64,000 bases of DNA from Pseudoscleropodium purum (lineage: Eukaryota > Streptophyta > Bryopsida > Hypnales > Brachytheciaceae): assembly GCA_963969395.1 (NCBI GenBank), contig OZ017797.1, positions 434,001-498,000 on the forward strand, read 5' to 3'. Below the pieces are notes generated by a model that had not been told where the DNA came from, made no database searches, and saw only the letters and a list, made by a program, of their open reading frames with translations. This document shows, piece by piece, positions 1 to 12,620 of the stretch. Each line of letters begins with the position of its first letter. Position 1 is the first letter of the stretch. A program made the translations under genes and the position numbers.

Positions 1-1752
1 ATTAGTATTGATCTACCCCCTCCTTAATCCATGAAACATGCTACAATGGTAAAACTCTCATGCATTGAGATTATGATTGACAAATTGAACTCTCAAAAAT
101 TTACCCAAGATTGGCTATTTCTTTTAGCTTATTAGTTACAGAAGAATGGTTTGTTACCTTTTCATTATATTGTAGCTTTAGGGCATGTTGTAGCTACTCG
201 TTTGATAGTGGTATAGTGGTGAATTTGGTAAATACCCCAGACTATGACTAAAGATTGACTCCCCTCCATCATGTTGTACTCTCAAATTCACCTAACAATG
301 TGAAGGCTATCTTGAAGGCAAGTGGAATGGATTTAAAGATTGACCAATAGGATTGGGAGGAGGTTGTTCATTTGGACATTTAGAAAAGAGAGAATTTGGG
401 AGCACTTCCTAGCATCTCTTAAATATATTAGATGTTACTTTTCTTGATTTGTACATATCAAGTATTGGAATATGGTGCTTTAGAAGGACACTCCATAATA
501 CTTGAAAAGTGGTACATTCTTCGTAGTCTGCACTAGTTTCTAGAGTGAAGAAACAAGTTTATTGCATTTTTTGAATTGAGCATGAAACACTTCAACATTC
601 TTGAGCAATAGCTTGTTTTCTTTCCTTGAGAACAAATCTCTATATTTTTTGCACAACCTTGATTGTGAACTTTGAATATGTAAAATTTTGTCAATATCTA
701 TAATTGCTTTGTCTATACTTCTATGAATTCTTTTGTGTATTAAATTCTTGAAATGAAGAAATTTGGTATGGTAAAAAGTAGAAAGATACATCATGCATAC
801 TTTAGAATGTTACAACTTCAAAGCTTCATTATAAGATAGGAAGTAATAAAATCCTTAAAAAGATGGAGCCGATGATCCTACTGCCAAATACAAAACACCT
901 CTAATCTTTGTCTTTCATTTTTTCCATTGATGAGACAATTTTTTAGGGTTACAATTAAAAGATGACATCACATGCCCAATATGTCACAAAAATTTCAGAT
1001 TTTTCTTGAAATCTTCAAATTACCTAGCATTTTTGAAGAAAAACTAAAAATTCATATAAAATACAAAAATTGTTAAAATAAAATAAAAATTTATGAATAC
1101 AAGAAAATAAAAATATAAAAAAATCCCTTGAAATATAATGTATTGGTATTTATGAAATATCCTATATTAAATTAAAACACAACAAAAAAATATGATTTTC
1201 AACTTAATAGCATAAAAGCTAACTATTAATAATATTGCACATGAAAAATAGATGACCATCCAAAGAACAATTTTAGTCTTCAAAGTCTTTCTATAGTTAA
1301 CCCCAAAACACATGAGAAGGTGTTTTGTGTTCTTTGGATATTTTTTGAGAGGCCTCTGGGATGAAAAGAAACATACAATAATTCCTCAAAATAATTTGAT
1401 ATTTCATTGCCATTTGAACTTTTGACCTACTATCATGGATTGTAGGATTTCTAATTTTAAAATGGCATAGTAAGATTATGTTTTTTTAATTTTCTTTGCA
1501 TTGCTAGGCACAATTGTCAATAATTACATTGCAAGGAAGAGATGTCAATTTCTTTTTAAAAATTTCTTCGAGTAAAATTCCTGTGGCACTCGCAAAGGAA
1601 GAGGCATTGCAAAGACACAAACTCACCAAATACATATGTAGTTCCACCTAAATCCCTTAATCCATACTCAGAATTTCAAGCTCCGAAGACTGGAATCTGA
1701 GTTATTCCACTGTTTTTGGTTGCATTGGTTGCAGAAATCTGCCATTTTGGCA
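1..1752. other. AT-rich intergenic DNA, no gene recognised
   Basis: No reading frame here has recognisable family features. The longest open stretch, 84 codons on the minus strand near 540-794, is low complexity. The stretch ends at the stop codon of the DUF2921-like gene and probably includes its 3' untranslated region. Confidence 0.5.
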
Positions 1753-3795
1753 TTAAAGCATGTCACCAGCTTGTGCCTGAAAAGTTCCGGGAAGCGCAGA
1801 AGCCTGTGACCGGGCTGGACGAAACGACGCAGCGAACTGGAAGTGCACAGCAACCACAAGCAGCGCCGAGATCGAGACCGCAGCTATCTGCCACCCGCAG
1901 GGTGTGGGATTCTTATACACGCCGAAGAAGGAATCCAAATAAGGGTCATAGTAGTCGAAGATAGGCAGGAGCTGGAAATCTGTGGCGATGGTGAAGAGTT
2001 GAGGTAGCGCCTGCAGCAAAGGCAGGCCGATGTAGAACCACCTGCTCAACGGCCTTCCTTGGACTTCCCACCTCCAGTTCCCCAGCAACTGTGGCAGCAG
2101 GAACAAGCTCACCGCCAGCCCCGTCACTTTGTTCACCACTCCCCATTGCGCATACCAAAGCTCGTAGAAGTTTGGCGACACAAACTCATCCCCGTGCGTC
2201 ATTTCCCTGAAAATTGCTGTGTAGTTCGTGTTGCCCAACAGGCTTCCTGATTTCCCCAACGCGCTGAATTGGTCCACAACATTTGCCAGGACGCCTACTA
2301 CTCCGACGATGGCGAAGAGCGTGACTGTGGCGGACACTATTTGGTCGTCACGGGGCGGATTCTCCGCTCCGGGACGTCCCTTGCGCACTCGCAGCTGCAT
2401 GATCCGCCGCCTGTCGCCGACTCGGTGAAAGATCCACACGTACATGAAGATGGCCGCCGTCGTCATAAATTGGTAAGGTACGTACTCATGCCACGCCATG
2501 TAACCATAGTAGGCGAAATCGGCTGTTGAGCCCCAAAATGCGGGTTCTCCGTCAGGCCTATATGTATAGCTCATGCTCGATTGGTGTCTGGATAGTATAT
2601 TGAAGTCCAGCATTATCTGGTACCGCATAATTTGGAGGTCCTTGAAGATCGACGTTTGCGACACGTGATTCGCGATCTGAATGCCAAGCATCGCCAGTGA
2701 CGCAAACGGGAGCGCCTCCTGGTGATTTATCCCGTGTCGGATCTGTAAAGCGACGAAGACTAGCCCGATTAGCAGTACCAGAAGGCGAGCCCCTGTCGCG
2801 AGTCGTCTTTGGAAATCATAGTGCCCTAATGAATCCCGACGGTGCACAGACGGGTAGAACACGCTTCGTTCCACGGGGTCGAAGTAAAGAGCGTCTCCGG
2901 CGTCGCGCGTACTCCGAAGCGCGAGTTTCACCATGCGCTGCCAGTTCCAGCGCGTAATCCAGGGCGGGTACTGCAGCGTGATGACCATGGCACAGGCTCC
3001 TGAGCTCATCACGCGCGTCGGAATCTCAAAGTTGTCCCATCTTAAGTATGAGTACTCCTCTTCGAATTCGGAAAGCTCACCAATCCCGTCCCTGTAATCT
3101 CCATAGCTGGTGAGGTTCCCAGCAGTCACCTCGCTGGTGACGTTGCGCGTGCACCCGACCAGGTGCATCTTTCCCGTGGCGGGGAAATACACACCCTCGC
3201 CGAGAATGTCCAAGCCCACCGCACGAATCTGCACGAGCACTTTGACATAGTTACGAGGTTTCACGATCTCAGGGTTCGGAATGCGCCAGGGTTTGGAGGA
3301 GACTTCGAAGAGTTGGTACCCTAAGGAGAGTACTTTATCGTTCGTGCAAGAGTCCACGGCGATCAAACGAACGTCGACCATGTCTCCGTTTTGTGAGTAC
3401 CACGCGAAGACCGAGAGATCCCTCCTGGCGTTTTCCAATATGCACCCATCCGAAGAATTCCAATCTGGAAACGTTAACGACGCCCGGGCTGTGGCGCCAC
3501 CTCCGTTGGCGTCGGCTTCCGCCAAAGCCAGGGCCACTCGCGCCTCATTGTGCTCAAAGAAATAGGCCCTCTCTTGAGAGACTATGCTTACTGGAATTTG
3601 TGCCCGATAATCGGTACTATTAGCACTCTCAGATATCGACTGGAAGGATTCATCGTCTCGCGACGGAGTTGGTTGAACAGTATCTGGCAGTGCGAAACAC
3701 GGCGGAACATTCAATCCAGTTAGAAGGATGTGAAACGCAAAAACAAGCAGTACAGTTTCCCAAAGCTTCAAATTGCAAATCCCAACACAATGCAT
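1753..3795 (-). CDS. DUF2921-like multipass membrane protein
   Basis: A single uninterrupted frame of 680 codons ends in TAA. Residues 1 to about 35 form a hydrophobic signal peptide ending near PPCFA. A lumenal or extracellular half of about 300 residues follows, with several N-glycosylation sequons and cysteines; the segments FPDWNSSDGC, WYSQNGDMVDVR and EGVYFPATGKMHLVGC resemble the DUF2921 N-terminal region. From about residue 330 there are six or seven hydrophobic helices, including one ending LLPQLLGNWRWEV and a last one at about 633-655, as in the DUF2921 C-terminal half. Biochemical function of the family is unknown to me. At 680 residues it is shorter than the roughly 900 or more I associate with flowering-plant members. 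The upstream ATG is chosen because it opens the signal peptide. The gene has no intron and is much more GC-rich than its surroundings. Confidence 0.75.
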   Translation of the reverse strand: MHCVGICNLKLWETVLLVFAFHILLTGLNVPPCFALPDTVQPTPSRDDESFQSISESANSTDYRAQIPVSIVSQERAYFFEHNEARVALALAEADANGGGATARASLTFPDWNSSDGCILENARRDLSVFAWYSQNGDMVDVRLIAVDSCTNDKVLSLGYQLFEVSSKPWRIPNPEIVKPRNYVKVLVQIRAVGLDILGEGVYFPATGKMHLVGCTRNVTSEVTAGNLTSYGDYRDGIGELSEFEEEYSYLRWDNFEIPTRVMSSGACAMVITLQYPPWITRWNWQRMVKLALRSTRDAGDALYFDPVERSVFYPSVHRRDSLGHYDFQRRLATGARLLVLLIGLVFVALQIRHGINHQEALPFASLAMLGIQIANHVSQTSIFKDLQIMRYQIMLDFNILSRHQSSMSYTYRPDGEPAFWGSTADFAYYGYMAWHEYVPYQFMTTAAIFMYVWIFHRVGDRRRIMQLRVRKGRPGAENPPRDDQIVSATVTLFAIVGVVGVLANVVDQFSALGKSGSLLGNTNYTAIFREMTHGDEFVSPNFYELWYAQWGVVNKVTGLAVSLFLLPQLLGNWRWEVQGRPLSRWFYIGLPLLQALPQLFTIATDFQLLPIFDYYDPYLDSFFGVYKNPTPCGWQIAAVSISALLVVAVHFQFAASFRPARSQASALPGTFQAQAGDML

Positions 3796-5599
3796 GACTG
3801 AATACAGTTACCCTCAAATTACGAGAAACCTTAAGGACATCCCAGGAAGCTCAATTCTTAGGCAGAGATAGAAATTACGTCCCCCTGATCTTTAACGTAA
3901 AATGTTCGCTTCAACAAGTAGCTTTGCCGTAGTAGCTACCGACTTGTAGCCTCGTCAAAGAATGGCAAAACTGCATCGTGTGTATCGCACTCAGCTACGA
4001 AACCAAACAGTCTGCCCTCAATTTACCACCAGATCCGGCCACTAGAAAATGGAAATGATGTTCGGCACTGGGTCGCTAACAAATGGGAACCTCAATGGGT
4101 TTCGACCCAGATGCTAATGTACTTTGAGGAGAACGCAACATAGTCAAATGTCCCGAGCAATGCGTGCAAAATACGCTTTGACATACAGTACATATGCTCT
4201 GCACGTGACTTCGTCAGCTGGGTATCAATCGGCAGCATCGTGGTCGTCATGACTCTAGGACATACGCGGCTTGGGCTGCCGTACGTTACGCGACCTCTGC
4301 TACCGGTAGTCCGGTACACTAAATCACCTTTTCTAGTACTCCGTATGAATGTCACATTCTGTAATGTCACATTTACTTGATTTGTCATGACTTCAAAACT
4401 CACCCTCTTCTCCTCACTCAGAGAGACGAAGTATGTGTGGGTGAAGAGTCCTATCATTTAACCCTTAAAAGGATAGACTAGTGACCATGGAAATCATTGC
4501 CTTCAATACTATGAGAATTATTAGCTTAAGAAAAAAGTCAAAGCACTCATTGGACTATTGTAGAAGACTTTGGTTCCCTTTCCACAACAAAATTTCAAAA
4601 GGATGAATAGTTGCACTTTAGTCCTACACATAAGGATTCTTTGTCATTCATTGGGTACAAAACGTCTACAGTGTCATTTGTAAGTGAAGATTGCGCAATT
4701 GACTTAAAAGAGTTTGTACAATTATACTTGTGTTTTATACCTTCGCTAGGAGGCAAAGACTATTTTCTAATTTTTTCATGTAAGTTCTGGAAACACATAT
4801 CCTTTTGTTTCTTCTATAGTTTCTAGTAGTTTAGTTAAAACTTCATAAAAATATGTAGAACTCTAATTTTGTTAAAATTAAGATATCCTATCACTATGTT
4901 TCAAAAATCTATATTAATTTCATTGGTGACATTAATATCAAAGAGAATTTACCTAAATTAAAATATGAAACTTTGGTTGGCATTGGCGTCATTATCAATT
5001 TTATTTTGTTTTCTAGAATTCATCACCTAGTGTGAGTTTTGAGATAGTTAATCTCTTAGTTACTTTTCAAGGTATGGAATTAGACCACCTATATTAGGAT
5101 CTAATTTAGATATGATCTTTACCACCTTCCTTGTTGCAACCCAAATAGCACTTTATTCCTCAAGACAACCCTTCATTGCTTAATGGATTTACTTGGACAA
5201 CATCACTTGGGTCACAACTGTCTAGGACTATACATGCCGTGCACCTACAATATTAATTCTCATTTCCAACTCATTGCTAAGTTCCAATCTCCGGGACCAA
5301 CTACTAGTATACACTCCGCTTGTGACACCACGCATGCTACTTGGTAATATAGGGCATAACTTCCATTTCAATGTGCTAGGACCCGTGGTGGCACTACTCA
5401 CCACGATCCTAACCACCCTTGAGTGTCACCCCACTCCTAGCCCATTGTGTATTTGCTACTTTTTGTACCAAAACTAATTAGGACTTACAACTTGATACAC
5501 ATCAAGAGTGGCTTAACAAGAAGTGGGACTTCACCCAACTAGTGTCATTGGACACTAATACAACTATTCCATAGTGCCTTGGAGACAGTAGTGAAGTTA
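3796..5599. other. Upstream region of the DUF2921-like gene, then AT-rich intergenic DNA
   Basis: The first 650 bases keep the balanced composition of the neighbouring gene and probably hold its promoter and 5' untranslated region. A 121-codon minus-strand open stretch at 4092-4457 has no recognisable domain and may be chance. From about 4460 onward the DNA is AT-rich and I see nothing coding. Confidence 0.4.
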
Positions 5600-6310
5600 C
5601 ACCACCAACTTTGAGTCACCAGAACTCACTAAAGCTTCAAGAGGAAGTAAAGAGGGAGACCAACCTGTCCAATAGTACCTTCTATAGCATTTAGCATTCT
5701 TCCTTTTGTGAATCAAAGGCACTTACCAAATCCACTTGGATTCTGAAAGACTATCCATTTCAAACCAAAGTCACCAAGTTATGTTATAGTTTGAACTAGG
5801 GAATGCTGGAAAGTGAGTGTGGAGCGGTGAGCGAGAAGCGTGGATTGGTGAGTGGGGAACAAAAATATAACAAGAAAAATGAAAAAAGGCTTAAAAAAAT
5901 GGATAGGAAAAGTGATAAAAGTTCAAGAAAAAATGGTTGAAATTGCAGAAGAAAGTTTTTGAAATTGGTGAACGAAATGAAAGAAAATGATTGGAGGAAA
6001 TTGATGATAGAAATTGAAAGAAATAAATGAAAAGTATGGATGAATGTATGAAAATATCAATGGAAGTGGATGAAAAATGTAGATGAAAAAAGTGGATAAA
6101 AGTAGATGAAAAATATGGATGGAAGCTAATGAAAATTTGGATGAAAGTGGATGAAAAAAATGGATGACAATGGATGAGAACTTTAGAAGATAGTGGATGA
6201 AATATTTGGAAGAAAGTAATTTAAAGATTTGGATGCTTGTGAATGAAATATATGCATGAAAGTGGATAAAAAATGTAGATGATAACGTTGATTAAAAAAT
6301 AGATGAAACT
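5600..6310 (+). repeat. Left arm of a long inverted repeat with a GATGAAA-rich tract
   Basis: From about 5930 to 6310 the strand is a degenerate run of GTGGATGAAA-like words. Just before it lies a segment containing GATTGGTGAGTGGGG. The same order appears in reverse complement at about 12010-12620 (TTTCATCCAT-like words, then CCCCACTTACCAATC). Farther out, both arms share ATTGGACA followed by AGTT or GGTT. The arms are diverged and their outer limits are approximate. They bracket the truncated methyltransferase-like gene. Confidence 0.55.
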
Positions 6311-8416
6311 CGATTGAGATGATGACAACACGATATAACAAAGTCCTAACAAAATTGATTCAATATGGTTGAGAACTTTGTATTCAACATGGTCCAAATG
6401 TGTTGGCCCCCACCACAAGTAGGGTAGTACAAGGAGGATGGACCTTCCACCACGGGTAGTTGTTCAAATCAACAATGTCCAAGAAAAAACAAACTCTAAT
6501 TAAGAATGGTGACAAGCACTCCTGGCTTCAGAAGTAGACACACTACCACAGTTGGGAATGGTGACAAGTACTTAAACTTCAAATCTATTAGGCACAATAC
6601 CAGTGCAACAACTTAAAATAGAAATTCAATAGAAGATTTCATACATATGTGGTAAAATCTAGAGTACCAAGACTATGTAGAGTCTTGAATTCCTAGCAAT
6701 GTTGTCAAAACAATATCCCAAGCCATATTACTTGCAATGAGCACTATTGCTCCTACCTAGTTTTGGACAGTGAATTATATATATAACCCACCGCTTACTC
6801 TTTTCAAAAACTCTCCGAAACATACTACTAGAGTGGCATTGAATGCCTATTATCCAAGGCCATTGTAATCGGTTGCATCATCTTGGGGCCCCACTTGATT
6901 TTCGGTTGAGTTGTTCTGCTCCAACTGATTCAATGATGAATCAGAGTTTTGCTCCACAAGTGGCATTTCATTTCCACCTACAATTGGGTCCTGATGCATG
7001 GAGAAAAATATGTTGTTTAGCTCTCGGGAGTGGGGTCGGGCTCTAGCTAGTCCTCGTACTCTATTGAGTTATAAAAAACCCAATCTTCCACCTAAGCTTC
7101 ATGCTTGCTTTCCCAAGCTAAGTCTGCTATAGGACACTACTTTAAAATCAAGCCTTGTGTATATCTCCATTCGACAGAATTCAAAATTTGCCTTCTTCAT
7201 CCACACCACATTCTCCCTGCCACCTCAACTTAAAAGCTCCTTTACTACTTCAGTATCAAAGAATGGAAGCTTGCCTATATGCTGCTCCACTTCTTGATCA
7301 ACCCAATCAAGATATTCTCTGAGTTTAGACTTCAATTTAGGAAGGTAAGACATGGTCAAAGAATCACAAATAAGTGCAGAATACAGTAATTGAGACTGCA
7401 ATGAAAAACAGCAAGCTCAAAAGGTTAGAAGAGAATCAGAAACCCAAATGGCTCCCTCCTTCATAGCCTCCATCCTAGTGTTGATCACCAAGTAAATAAT
7501 GATCCTCCCAGCATTCAATGGGATTAGATAGCTTGAACCATACTCCATAATTTCCAAATGTAAAACATCAAATCAAGAAACTTAATGAGAATGGTTCTCA
7601 CACACACATCAAATTATAGGCATCATCACATTCAAGTGTACTGATTCATCCATGTGAGGATATCATGTAAAATTTTCAAACAAGTCAAAAGATGCTTGTG
7701 ACTATGAAATGAATTGCATAGTGAAACAAGGAAGATTCTGAAATACAAATGCAATAGAAAAAATAGACATGAAGCTAAATTGGAGTCCAAAAAAAAAGAA
7801 TGTGTATGTTTGCTTAAGAGAAGGGGATCAAGGACCCTCTGGGTCCCCACTAACATAAACTAAACCAGAGTCAACTAGAAAGTGTTGGTTATAATTCATT
7901 AGAACAGAGGTATTTATTACGTGCATTTTTTATCCTTATAAATAGCATTGTTGATTGAAGAGATGCAAAATTGAAACAGAAAACCAAATTGTTGAAATTG
8001 GTGTGAAGCTCAAACCATAGGAATAGAAAAGAAAAGAAGGGGTAAAATCCCAGTGCTATTGGTCTAGATCTCAAGTACAATGTGGTGAGTTTGAACTAGC
8101 CTCACTATCTGCTGATGGTGAATCCAACTCTATGGCACAATCATCTACAAATTGCAAAATGCGAGGATCTACCAATCATGCCTTGGATGTTGGTTATGGA
8201 TTTTGGCTTATTAAAACTCTAGAAATGGCTTTAGTATAGACAAAGAGGTCGAATGATATAGGAGGACTAGGATAGAATCCAGGTCTAGCAAAAAATGGAA
8301 CTTGTTTAGAGATCCTCACTTTTGGGGCTTGCCTACACACACAATGAAGGCCAGTATTAGATTATAATCAATTTGAATGTTAAATCAATTAGAAAAGAAG
8401 AAACAAAAATGAGAAT
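6311..8416. other. Intergenic DNA between the left repeat arm and the truncated methyltransferase-like gene
   Basis: Mixed AT-rich sequence. Small open stretches such as 6843-7046 plus and 7632-7856 minus have no family features. I see no gene. Confidence 0.4.
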
Positions 8417-11402
8417 TTATTTATTGAATCGTGTTTTTTTGACAATGCATTGGACTGGTACGTCTTCTTCATCCAAATTGATAGGAGCAACAATAGTGCA
8501 TGTCTGTTCAAGCTGAGGAACCATCTGTGAGCACATCATTGGTGCAATGAGTGCATCAAATATCTCTTTATCTTCTTCAAATGCAAGAATATGGTGACAT
8601 ATTGCACAACAAGTTTGAATGGTAGAGCCTACAATGATAAGTACTAGAAGTTAGTCAAAAAATCCAAAGGGAGAATGTCATTGCAAATTATAGTGAATCT
8701 TAGAAAAAGAGCCTGCTAAACAAACCTGTAGCCGCGGTGCAATGAACCATCACGTCCTCTGGTTTTGAGAGACCTTCCACAAGTGTCTGCATGAATTCCC
8801 TTGCCTTTTCACGAGGACCCCGCCATGGAATGTTACCATTCATGGAGAGGTCATCTTTATTACACAAGTTTTGCAAGATGTCGTCTCGACCAACATTGAC
8901 ATCCACCACAGCATGTGACGGAACGAACTAAAATGGGAATTCCAAGTTAGTCCTCGGTCCCGATCCTTTGACCTCCAGAGAGATGGCAAAGTGCATAGTC
9001 TACAAGACACAATAATTAGAATTGTTTTGAAAGGTAATTGAAATTGATGAAAAACATGTTGAAGGATAGTATGAATATTACTGTCTTCATTGGGTTAGCA
9101 AGCAAAGTGAGATGAAGATGATTTGTGCTAAGCCAAGTGAGAATAATACAAAATCCATAAGACTTGCAATATCCCAATAGTTGACGCTGGTGGGTCTAGA
9201 CAATACAGGATATATCACCAACAAGCCAGCCTTGTCATATAGATACTCCTATGCAAAATTGAAGATTGGAACCAACTAGTCAGATGAGAATTCATTCCAT
9301 TTTGGAATAGATGTAGGTTGTGCAGAGACAGTAGGCACGTGGAGGCCTTTTGGGAACATCCACAATGTTGTGTACTCAAGACCTTGTTGAAGTACCGGTC
9401 CTTATCATTGGAATGCTGCATGGCAATTGAATTTTAGTGACAATTAGATTAAATATGAATTGGAGGCAAGCATGGGAATCTAGAGTGACAAGTAAAAAAT
9501 AACGTAGATAGTAATAGAAAAAGTAAATATATAATTCCATTCCTAGTATGTAACCTAAATTGCCCCTGAATAGTAAAACAAACATCTTAGAATGAGAAGA
9601 TTACCATGTCAAAGAAACTAAGAACTTTATTGAATGCCTTCTTATTGCTCGAGAGATTAGCCAAGGACAAGTTGAAAATGCACTCATCTATGTCCGGAAA
9701 GGGATCCAAGTTCGCAGTTGTTGGGGTTAGCCCATGCACCAAGCGCTTTTGAGTGAGTGAAAGTCTTATTGATGTGGCCTTCGTGTCCACTTCACTCATT
9801 GCTTGGTCTTGCACTGGGGTCTCAGCCTTCCTCTTGTTGCCCTTCTTCTTGGCTTTCTCTTTCTCCTTTTCTACCTTCATAGCTTCCTTCTTCTTCTTGT
9901 TTTCCTCACTCTTCTTCTTTGCCTCCTTCCATCTATCCTCCTTATGAATTGCCTCCCTTCTCGATATCGCTTTGGCTTTTGCCTTTGGATCCAACCCTGC
10001 AAATTCATCAACCTCTGGCTCCATCATAGTGGATTCCTTTAGCATTTGGAAGAGAATCTCCTCCTCTAGTGGTGTTGTTCCGAAGTTGCATTCTTGATAC
10101 CATGGGCAAGTTTGGAGATGAGGTGTTGTCCAATTCTTTAATTGCGACAATGTGAACATATAATCTAGGGAAGACCTATCCAACCATGTGGTGAGAAACG
10201 GTGGCAAATCGGACTTTTGAATAGCTTTCTTGGCACACAATTCAAACTTGATGTACTTGAAGAGATTACCAATATAATGTTCCAAAGATTAAAAAGCAAG
10301 TTGAACACCAAAACAAATTGCAGAAACAAGTTGAAAGTAAACTAAACTACTAGTGGAAGTGGAGTTCATTGAGACACAATTTAAACAAAAAAGGCAATAA
10401 ATAATATAAGAAAGGAATTCTTGTAATCTATTTAAACAAAAAAAAACAAAAAAAACAATAGGAAATGAAATCAATCACTGATATATAAGGCGCTTCACTA
10501 CCAATGCAACCCCTTTCAAGTACTTGAAAGACTCCAATTTCTTGAAGGAATTGAATCTCGTGAACGACCTAGTATACGCATTGTCCTATATCTTCATTCT
10601 CTAGCCCTTCAGATATTCTTCAAGTGTTTGTAGTTTGTTTGGAACTGATATGTCAATGAGAATGTCATTCGATCGAGTGATAGAGTCAAACAATTCTGTA
10701 GTTGCCTCCTTCAGCTATTAAAAAAATGATTAAGATAGTATGAGAAACGAGAAGGAAGTAATGCACATTGAAATTAGGAAATGATGTACTCAAAGACTAT
10801 GGACAAACTAGTGAAATGGAAAGATGATGAAACTTGTAGTGCTTACCCTAACATAAAAACAAGCCTTCAAAAGAAATGATTGAAGTTTGTCCTCATTAAT
10901 TGGATGGGCCGGAAAACGTCGAGCCCAACGCATATAGTTAGAAGCATTCATCCATTTGAGCCACTTCACTTTGTGAGACGGACAGGCAATGGCAGTAGAG
11001 ATCATCTGCAACTTCTCCAAAGTTAACTTTGGCACCATATACTTGCTATAATGTTTTTGAACCTGCACAAATGTGAGATGAGGGTCATAAAAAAGGCTGT
11101 TTGCAATAATACACTTATTCTCTGCATTTTCAAGCATCACTCTGTACCTCTCATATGAAGTCTAGACCCAATTTAGGAGAGGCGACAAAGACAATCTTTG
11201 ACATCTTTTGTTTACACCTCTCAGTGGAATCCTTGATAGCCATCCTCATTGCTGCCACCATTCCTTCTTTGGTAGCCTTGTCTCTAGGAGTGTCCTCGTG
11301 GTATTTGTGCATAGCAAAATCGACTACAGTTGCTATATCTTGTTGAAACAATAAAACTTTTGAATCAAAAAGTGTATAAACCAAGAACATGACGGAATGC
11401 AA
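8417..11402 (-). pseudogene. 5'-truncated copy of the ParB/methyltransferase-like gene
   Basis: In order on the minus strand: residues VVDFAMHKYHEDTP (about 11340), KLTLEKLQMI and WLKWMN (about 11030-10950), RMKI-stop-DNAY (10586-10588 is the stop), KSDLPPFLTTWLD (about 10220), a Lys/Glu-rich charged tract (about 9990-9810), a degraded motif-IV-like segment MFPKGLHVPT (about 9360), IPWRGPREKAREFMQ (about 8820) and finally VHCTAATG spliced to GSTIQ, then LAFEEDKEIFDAL. The frame ends at TAA (8417-8419). Every block has a counterpart in the same order in the plus-strand gene at 22411-28582, including shared intron positions, for example after the block ending CFYVR. The ParB-like N-terminal part is missing. 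Several in-frame stops show it is dead. Because introns are kept, it arose by DNA duplication and not from mRNA. Confidence 0.7.
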
Positions 11403-12009
11403 ATTTCACAAAGGATTAACTGCATTCACCAAAAAACGTTTAATGAGAGTGTAGTGAGACTACAAGGGCTACTAATTTCATTTCATTTGTCTCATTGCAA
11501 CTCCAAGGAGAAATTATCTTTTCCTAAACTTTGAGACACCACTTGCTTCTCTCTTTGAATGCTTTGCATAAGCTCTCAATCTTTTGTTTGGCATCCTACA
11601 TATAATAAAGCTAGGAACCTTATAAAATAGATTATGTATATCATTGTGCACAAAAATAGGCCCTGAATTGCCTACCCTAAATTGAATCCTATAGCGATAG
11701 GTCCATTTTTTAAGTACATGTTTAGAATATGCCAATGAATCTAGCCCCCCCCTATCTACCACAGTCACGATCATTCTATTTTTGGATGGCAGTGGTCTAC
11801 CTACTACGGTCATGGACTACTCTTTTATGAGAGGACATGGATTCCTAACCACGGTCATAGGGCAGTCTATTTTGTGAGGGCATGAATCCATATACACATA
11901 CTCCATAATTTCAATGCATCAATGGTGTGAACCTTGACCTTCAATCCATACCCTAAACCCTATTGCCATTCTCTATATACATTTTGTAAACAATTTCCTC
12001 CACTTTCTG
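11403..12009. other. AT-rich spacer
   Basis: Between the truncated copy and the right inverted arm. No coding features. A short segment near 11748-11870 repeats the motif CCACRGTCAYGATC/ CTACCACAGTC in two or three degenerate versions. Confidence 0.3.
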
Positions 12010-12620
12010 CAGATCTTTTCATATAGCCTTCAAGTACAATCATCCATTTTTTCATGTATTGTAATGTACTTTCATCCTATCTTTCATTTAGAGTCATCGA
12101 ATTATACATCTACATTCATCCATTTCTCTATGTGCTTTCATCCAATGTGTCTTCTACATTCATCTATTTTTTAATCTATTTTCTTCATTTTTCAATCTAT
12201 TTGCAACCTCCTTTTTATATACATTCCTCCAACTCTTTTATCACTTGATGGTCACTCTATTTCCAGTTTTGAAATTTTTTTGAAATGTTCATAGAAATTT
12301 CTAAATTTTTTATACAATTCTTGATGAAATTCCATCCATTTTTTCCCACTTTCGTTTGGTATTTTTATTTTTTATCCAAAATCCCTGCTCCCCACTTACC
12401 AATCCTTGCTTGTTGCTCACACGCTAGCAACGTTGAGTTTGAACTCTCAAACTTCCAAACAACGTAACTTTGCAACGAGAGATCCAAATCTCACATGCAA
12501 GCCCATTTGGAATGTCTACTTGTCAAGAAAATGCCAATCAATTTCTTACTTGTCCCATTGGACAAGTTCTTGCAAAATTATGGACCTTTAAAGATTTGAA
12601 TTCACTAGAGAAGCATCACA
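12010..12620 (-). repeat. Right arm of the long inverted repeat
   Basis: Reverse-complement partner of 5600-6310: a tract of TTTCATCCAT and CATTCATC words, then CCCCACTTACCAATCC near 12395, then CCCATTGGACAAGTTC near 12555. Together the arms enclose about 5.7 kb containing the truncated methyltransferase-like gene, so they may be degenerate long terminal inverted repeats of one element. They could equally be two independent copies of a dispersed repeat. Confidence 0.5.

Noticed and set aside
1716..3623. Plus-strand open frames over the DUF2921-like gene
   Set aside because: Shadows of a GC-rich coding region; no family features.
4092..4457. 121-codon minus-strand frame as a gene
   Set aside because: No domain, no splice or neighbour support, and it lies in the probable promoter of the DUF2921-like gene.
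9753..10042. Plus-strand Phe/Leu/Ser-rich frames
   Set aside because: Antisense of the Lys/Glu-rich tract of the truncated methyltransferase-like gene.
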